Origin: Bartonella massiliensis
GTDB lineage: Bacteria; Pseudomonadota; Alphaproteobacteria; Rhizobiales; Rhizobiaceae
Length of the DNA: 64,000 nucleotides
Reading direction: 5' to 3'
Assembly: GCF_902150025.1 (NCBI RefSeq)
Contig: NZ_CABFVS010000013.1
Coordinates: 1 to 64,000 of the forward strand
Position 1 is the stretch's first letter. The number at the start of each line of letters is the position of its first letter. The translations under genes and the position numbers were made by a program. Positions 59,156 to 64,000 of this stretch are shown here, piece by piece. The notes beneath the pieces were generated by a model, which was not told where the DNA came from, searched no databases, and was given only the letters and a program-made list of their open reading frames with translations.

Positions 59156-59830
59156 TTAGACTGTTTTTGAAAAAGGAACAAGAAATAATCCACTATACAG
59201 TTTATTATTTTGATCTGTATTTTCATACCACTCTGCAGCAAATAAATTTTCAACTTTTACATGCTTTTTTTTCAATTCTGCCTGAAGCCACTTTTTTGTT
59301 TTACCAATCTCTTTAAGACCATCATCAATAACTTCACCATTTTCCACGACAATCGTCGATTTCTTCCCCTCTTCCTTTTTAATAACAGTGCAATCACCAT
59401 TGGTTTCCAAACGCACAAAAGCAGCTTCATGTAAGTGACACCCTTTAAGACGTAACATCGCAATAAGATCATTGATATTGATCCCTAAACTTTTAATCTT
59501 ATCCATTTGAAAGACCCCATCTAAAACCAATGTAACATTTCGCCCTGCAATAAGACGGCGAAAAAAAACTGAATAACGTGCAAAAAGATTAAAAGAGGCA
59601 ATCAAGGTTTGCCAAATCAATAAAACAAGTAATAATTGAAGGCTGCTAATATTCTGGTTATAAATGACGCCTCCAATAATGCCTCCCATGACAAAATTGC
59701 TGACCAAATCAATAGGGGTCATCTGACTCAAACTCCCACGACCTGTCGTTCTTAAAATAAATAGGAAAGCAATAAGACCCACAGCCAGCTTAAGCGCGAT
59801 ATATCCGTAATGATATACAAATTCCATCAT
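59156..59830 (-). CDS. DUF421 (YetF-like) membrane protein
   Basis: 224 residues: three N-terminal membrane helices (KLAVGLIAFLFILRTTGRGSLSQMTPIDLVSNFVMGGIIGGVIY), then a cytoplasmic domain with LVLDGVFQMDKIKSLGININDLIAMLR and HEAAFVRLETNG, as in DUF421. The function is unknown across the family; some members are linked to spore or envelope properties. It lies between the ABC exporter and cysS, and no operon is obvious. Confidence 0.85.
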   Translation of the reverse strand: MMEFVYHYGYIALKLAVGLIAFLFILRTTGRGSLSQMTPIDLVSNFVMGGIIGGVIYNQNISSLQLLLVLLIWQTLIASFNLFARYSVFFRRLIAGRNVTLVLDGVFQMDKIKSLGININDLIAMLRLKGCHLHEAAFVRLETNGDCTVIKKEEGKKSTIVVENGEVIDDGLKEIGKTKKWLQAELKKKHVKVENLFAAEWYENTDQNNKLYSGLFLVPFSKTV

Positions 59831-59870
59831 ATTCTCCCTTTAATTTATGAGAACTGCTGGAATAGAGAAA

Positions 59871-61379
59871 TTAGGATCGTTTTATTTCCCACGTCGTTAT
59901 ACGCTCACCACTTTGCGGGTCCCTACTATCTTTTAAGAGAATCCCCTCGGCTGCAAGCTCATCACGAATTGTATCCGCAGCTTCCCACTCTTTATTATGG
60001 ATAAGCCGTAGTCTTTCGGCAATGCGCTGATCAATAAATTTTAAATCAAGAGAGGTTTTTTTTATAAATAATGGACAGTCTATTTCTTTAATCCATTCTT
60101 GTTGTAATAGTCCTAATAAATTCATCCCATGAGCAAGAGCCAAAGTATCCCCTGCTTTATAAAATTTTCGCAAAAGGGTTAATGCTTTTGGCGTATTAAG
60201 ATCATCACTGAGAGCATCTATTAAAGTATCATCAATCGCTTCATTGTTTTTAATCATATTCTCTTTACGACGAAGTAGTTCATACCAACGATAAAGTTCA
60301 CTGCTCGATTGTCTTAAACGCTGCGCGGTCCAATTTAATGGTTCACGATAATGCGTTTGAAGCATCGAAAAACGTGCAGACAAACCCGCCCAATTTTGCT
60401 TCATTTCATCGGCTAACACACCATTAAATTCCCCAAAATTATTTTCTAAAATAGAACGAATGGTTATGAAGTTGCCAAAGCTTTTCGACATCTTTTTCCC
60501 TTCAACTTGTAAAAAGCCATTATGCATCCACAAATTAGCCATTCGCTCCGTTCCAAAAGCTGAACAACTTTGTGCAATCTCATTTTCATGGTGCGGAAAA
60601 ATTAAATCAAGTCCACCACCATGGATATCAAAAATATTCGCAGTCGGATTATCGCAAGTTAAACCACCGCCATAGGGTGCTAATAACTTTGCCATTGACA
60701 TAGCAGAACACTCAATATGCCAACCTGGACGACCTAAAACTGATATTCCACCCGGCGATTCCCAACCTGGCTCTCCTTCCACAGAAGGTTTCCATAAAAC
60801 AAAATCCATTTCCTCTCGTTTATAAGCAGCAACATCAATACGCGCCCCTGCCCTCATTTCATCTAAAGAACGATTTGCAAATGCTCCATAATGGGGAGGA
60901 TTTTTTATGCTGCTTATAGAAAATAATATATGATTTTCCGCTTTATAAGCGTGCCCTTTTTCAAGCAATTTTTCAATGAGCGCGCGCATCTCCTCTAAAT
61001 GCTCGGTTGCCCGCGGCTGGCTGGTTGGCGATAGACAACCCAGCGCTCTTGTATCTTGTTGAAACTGGGAATATGTACGTTCTGTTAATTGACGAATAGC
61101 GTCGTTGAGTGACATGTTTGGATATTCGTGGGCGGCTCGTGCATTAATTTTATCATCGACATCGGTAATATTACGCGCATAGAGAACATGATCATTGCCA
61201 TAAACATGACGCAATAAGCGAAATAAAATATCAAAAACAATGACAGGGCGTGCATTTCCTATATGCGCATAATCATAAACTGTTGGACCACAAACATAAA
61301 GACGTACTTTTGTTGCATCGATTGGTATAAATTTTTCTTTTTTGCGTGTCAGCGTATTATAAAATCGCAACTCTCTCAT
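59871..61379 (-). CDS. cysS: Cysteinyl-tRNA synthetase
   Basis: Charges tRNA-Cys. 502 residues of class I: zinc-ligand and HIGH region in [19 protein letters not shown], then WHIECSAM and [21 protein letters not shown] (further zinc ligands), KMSKS as [10 protein letters not shown] near residue 275, and an alpha-helical anticodon domain. The C-terminus lies 40 bases before the DUF421 gene. Complete and of the usual length. Confidence 0.96.
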   Translation of the reverse strand: MRELRFYNTLTRKKEKFIPIDATKVRLYVCGPTVYDYAHIGNARPVIVFDILFRLLRHVYGNDHVLYARNITDVDDKINARAAHEYPNMSLNDAIRQLTERTYSQFQQDTRALGCLSPTSQPRATEHLEEMRALIEKLLEKGHAYKAENHILFSISSIKNPPHYGAFANRSLDEMRAGARIDVAAYKREEMDFVLWKPSVEGEPGWESPGGISVLGRPGWHIECSAMSMAKLLAPYGGGLTCDNPTANIFDIHGGGLDLIFPHHENEIAQSCSAFGTERMANLWMHNGFLQVEGKKMSKSFGNFITIRSILENNFGEFNGVLADEMKQNWAGLSARFSMLQTHYREPLNWTAQRLRQSSSELYRWYELLRRKENMIKNNEAIDDTLIDALSDDLNTPKALTLLRKFYKAGDTLALAHGMNLLGLLQQEWIKEIDCPLFIKKTSLDLKFIDQRIAERLRLIHNKEWEAADTIRDELAAEGILLKDSRDPQSGERITTWEIKRS

Positions 61380-61854
61380 CGTTATACTCCGTGAACGATG
61401 TTACGCATCGCTCCTTTTAGATGTTTTTTATCTCAAATGATCGCATAATGCGGTTTCGGCTAAAAACTTTTCTTTGATACAACATTCTTCTTCCCCATTG
61501 TATCGAAGCTGTATCCATCATTTATCATACAAACACTCTCTTTTATTGAATTGGATAAAAGCATTCTGTAGATAGAGAGCTTTTCCTCCTTAAAGAAAAC
61601 AAGTTTAGAAAAAATTCCATGAACCATACAGCATAAATTTATATGAAAAGAAATAAATCTTAAATTTTTAACCACACAGAGATTCATTCGTATTTTCAAT
61701 ATTCCGCAATGGGTTTCTTCCTGTCTCTTACGCCCTATATTTTATTATCAATCCTTGAGAGTCATGTCGCAATTCTCTCTATTTTTAAACATCATTCTCA
61801 TGACACAATGATTTTATTTGTACAGAATGTTATTCAAAGAAAGTAATAAAAATA
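61380..61854. other. Divergent intergenic region cysS / TIGR02301 gene
   Basis: 475 AT-rich bases, with no gene, strong hairpin or repeat recognised. It must contain the promoters for both neighbours. A 79-codon minus-strand frame at 61460-61699 lacks any motif. Confidence 0.4.
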
Positions 61855-62256
61855 ATGCGTAATAGATTGATGAACATTATTATTTTAATATTGCTTATTA
61901 TTTCAATGCCAACCTTTGCGCAACAATCTCCACCTTATGAAAGAAAATTACTTCGCCTTGCGGAAATTTTGGGATCCCTGCATTCTCTCCAAAGTCTTTG
62001 CGAGTCTCCAACCAACCAATGGTATGACTATATGAATGCACTGATCGAAGCAGAACACCCCACCCCACAAAGACGCGCTTATTTTTATGAAGCGTTTAAT
62101 GAAGCCTATCTTGCTTTTTCTGAAAATTATCATCTTTGTACACAAGCAGCTATTGAAGCCAATCAAAGATACATTGAAGAGGGAAGAATTTTATCTGAAA
62201 ACCTTCTCACGCATTATAACAGCGAACCTGTAAAAAAATATCTCTCTCACTTTTAG
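61855..62256 (+). CDS. TIGR02301 family secreted protein
   Basis: 133 residues with a signal peptide (about 1-22, ending PTFAQQ) and a compact Cys-containing helical domain: ERKLLRLAEILGSLHSLQSLCES, RRAYFYEAFNEAYLAFSENYHLCTQAA. This matches the alphaproteobacterial TIGR02301 family of unknown function. Two conserved cysteines could form a disulphide in the periplasm. An ATG at 61870 is an alternative start. It is monocistronic and converges on pyrC. Confidence 0.8.
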   Translation: MRNRLMNIIILILLIISMPTFAQQSPPYERKLLRLAEILGSLHSLQSLCESPTNQWYDYMNALIEAEHPTPQRRAYFYEAFNEAYLAFSENYHLCTQAAIEANQRYIEEGRILSENLLTHYNSEPVKKYLSHF

Positions 62257-62624
62257 CAATATCAACGACACCGCCCTCATAAATGCGTAAATCAATAAAC
62301 TGTCTTCTCAAAAAAGAGTAACTTTTGAAGAAACACGCTTTTATTCTTATGAGAATCTTTTCTCCATATCGTTCTTTGTCCTCCTCCCAGCGCCTTTAAG
62401 GATAAAAATTTCTAATCCATACCGATCTGTAAAGGTTTGAATTTTAGTAGATTCTACTTGGATTCCCACTCATATAATTTACTTCATTAACACTCGAAAA
62501 AACTTAAGAATATTCATCAGACACTGCAAAAATATTTATGTGTCAAGAAATCTGATATGCCTTATATCACATCATCGCTCTAAAAAATGGTGTTTTTGAC
62601 ATCATAAGATAAAACTTATACTAT
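62257..62624. other. Convergent intergenic region
   Basis: 370 AT-rich bases between converging genes. No intrinsic terminator with a convincing stem was found, and plsY, often downstream of pyrC, is absent. Confidence 0.4.
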
Positions 62625-63953
62625 CTACACCAAAGTTTCTATAAATTTAACCGGTTCTCCTTGTGACGGTGTGACAATTTCACCTTCCCACATAACGCGC
62701 ATACCACGGATAATCGTTCCAACAGGCCAGCCTTTAACCTTTTGACCATCATAGGGCGTCCAACCGGCACGAGAACCAATCAGGGTATTTGTAATGATTT
62801 CCTCCCGCTTAAGATCAACAATGGTTAAATCAGCATCATACCCAACAGCAAGGCGCCCTTTACAGCTGATACCAAAAATACGACTAGGACTATGTGAAGT
62901 GAGATCAACAAAACGCTCAAGGGATATTTTCCCTGCATTCACATGTGTCAACATAATGGCTGCTGTTGTCTGTACCCCTGTCATTCCTGAAGGCGAAGAG
63001 GGATAAGGTTGAAGCTTTTCTTCAAGGGTATGTGGCGCATGATCAGAGCCTAAAACATCAATAATTCCCTGTTGAACACCGTACCAAAGAGCTTCACGGT
63101 GGCGCGGTTCACGAATAGGTGGATTCATCTGAATTAATGTACCAAATTGCTTATAATCATCAGCCGTGAGAGTTAAATGATGGTGTGTCACTTCAATTGT
63201 TGCAACATCTTTATGTTTTTTTAGAAAATCAATTTCTTCTTCTGTCGAGAGATGTAAGACATGAATGCGGGACCTCGTTTCATGCGCAATTTTTACCAAA
63301 CGTTGTGTACATTTTAGTGCCGCAACCTCATCACGCCAAACTGGATGGGATGATGCATCCCCTTCAATACGCAGTATTTTGCGCTCTTTGAGCCTTTCTT
63401 CATCTTCAGAATGAAAAGCTGCACGACGGCGTGTATTTTGCAAAATAAGACGGACACTTTCATCATCATCGACCAAAAGATCACCGGTAGAAGATCCCAT
63501 AAAGACTTTAATTCCAGCTGCACCAGGAAGTCTTTCTAACTCAGAAAGTTCATGAGCATTTTCACGCGTTCCTCCAACCCAAAATGCAAAATCACAATGC
63601 ATGCGATGAAATCCGCGTTTAACCTTATCCCTTAATGTATCTTCTGATGTTGTCAATGGATTAGTGTTCGGCATTTCAAAGACTGCTGTAACCCCTCCTA
63701 ACACAGCAGAATATGAACCACTTTCCAAATTTTCCTTATGTTCATTGCCTGGCTCACGAAAATGCACTTGGCTATCAATAATTCCTGGTAAAATATGAAG
63801 TCCCGTACAATCAATCACCTCACCAGCCGATGCACATGTAAGGTCGCCAATTTCCGCAATACGGCCATTTGTAACACCAATATCACGCTTGCTTCTTCCA
63901 TCATGATTCACAACTGTTGCACCTTTAAAAATTGTATCAAATGTTTTAAACAT
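62625..63953 (-). CDS. pyrC: Dihydroorotase (class I, alphaproteobacterial type)
   Basis: Closes carbamoyl-aspartate to dihydroorotate in pyrimidine synthesis. 442 residues of the amidohydrolase barrel: LPGIIDSQVHFREPG near residue 55, GGVTAVFEMPNTNP, carboxylated-lysine region GAAGIKVFMGSSTG near 148, VLHLSTEEE, EVTHHHLTL and the catalytic Asp in VLGSDHAPHTLEEK near 308. The first metal-site motif reads QVH instead of the usual HVH; I recall this as typical of Rhizobiales relatives rather than a defect. An AAGGAG site precedes the ATG. pyrB would be expected beyond the window. Confidence 0.9.
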   Translation of the reverse strand: MFKTFDTIFKGATVVNHDGRSKRDIGVTNGRIAEIGDLTCASAGEVIDCTGLHILPGIIDSQVHFREPGNEHKENLESGSYSAVLGGVTAVFEMPNTNPLTTSEDTLRDKVKRGFHRMHCDFAFWVGGTRENAHELSELERLPGAAGIKVFMGSSTGDLLVDDDESVRLILQNTRRRAAFHSEDEERLKERKILRIEGDASSHPVWRDEVAALKCTQRLVKIAHETRSRIHVLHLSTEEEIDFLKKHKDVATIEVTHHHLTLTADDYKQFGTLIQMNPPIREPRHREALWYGVQQGIIDVLGSDHAPHTLEEKLQPYPSSPSGMTGVQTTAAIMLTHVNAGKISLERFVDLTSHSPSRIFGISCKGRLAVGYDADLTIVDLKREEIITNTLIGSRAGWTPYDGQKVKGWPVGTIIRGMRVMWEGEIVTPSQGEPVKFIETLV

Positions 63954-64000
63954 AGCCAGGCTCCTTACATATTGCTCACCTATCGATTAGGTAACTTTGA

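Noticed and set aside
61460-61699. 79-codon minus-strand frame upstream of cysS
   Set aside because: No motif, no partner and AT-rich composition; not supported.
1-64000. tRNA, rRNA or CRISPR arrays
   Set aside because: Gaps were read for cloverleaf arms, CCA-type ends and regularly spaced repeats; none was found. Short unstructured RNAs could have been missed.

Overview
The window is a low-GC alphaproteobacterial chromosome segment. Gene order (tatABC-serS-pcm-nlpD-yajC, fabD-fabG-acpP-fabF-mltG-gmk, lptF-lptG-lptD-surA-pdxA-rsmA, rpsF-rpsR-rplI-dnaB-radA-cvpA-purF), wide AT-rich gaps, decayed phage-integrase fragments and a block of large AIDA-like autotransporters all point to Bartonella. 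The species cannot be fixed from sequence alone; a rodent- or cat-associated lineage rich in autotransporters would fit.

Layout. 1-1.65 kb: the 3' end of a type ISP restriction-modification gene, then decayed P4-type integrase N-termini around a dispersed repeat. 1.65-10.7 kb: a minus-strand housekeeping run with gaps where secDF and surE would be expected; only a stub that looks like surE remains. 11.8-16.7 kb: rlmJ, uvrC, pgsA, ndk. 17.0-28.9 kb: three autotransporter loci. Two carry almost identical beta-barrel ends, and the third locus is a three-module giant broken by a frameshift and an amber codon. 29.4-31.6 kb: an MHS-family transporter converging on holC and two tiny membrane genes. 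32.0-39.6 kb: LPS export and outer-membrane assembly operon (lptF, lptG, lptD, a SurA-like chaperone) fused to pdxA and rsmA. 39.6-45.3 kb: the minus-strand fatty-acid cluster and mltG, ending in a frameshifted gmk. 46.3-55.2 kb: ribosomal proteins S6, S18, L9, DnaB, a frameshifted radA, cvpA, purF and an SDR gene. 55.5-64 kb: phosphatidylethanolamine synthesis (psd, pssA), a frameshifted Atm1-like ABC exporter, a DUF421 protein, cysS, a TIGR02301 protein and pyrC.

How it fits together. Most intact genes serve the envelope: fatty acids (fab), phospholipids (pgsA, pssA, psd), LPS export (lptDFG), peptidoglycan (mltG, degenerate LytM lipoprotein), protein export (tat, yajC) and the surface adhesins that use that outer membrane. 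The most notable signals are (a) the autotransporter array with a homogenised barrel and divergent passengers, (b) single-base indels that split gmk, radA, an Atm1-type exporter and an autotransporter, three of them in homopolymers, and (c) a family of five or so same-orientation repeats derived from the 5' end of one integrase gene. No CRISPR array, tRNA or rRNA gene was seen. I found no convincing new molecular system; the autotransporter array and the homopolymer frameshifts are the best leads.
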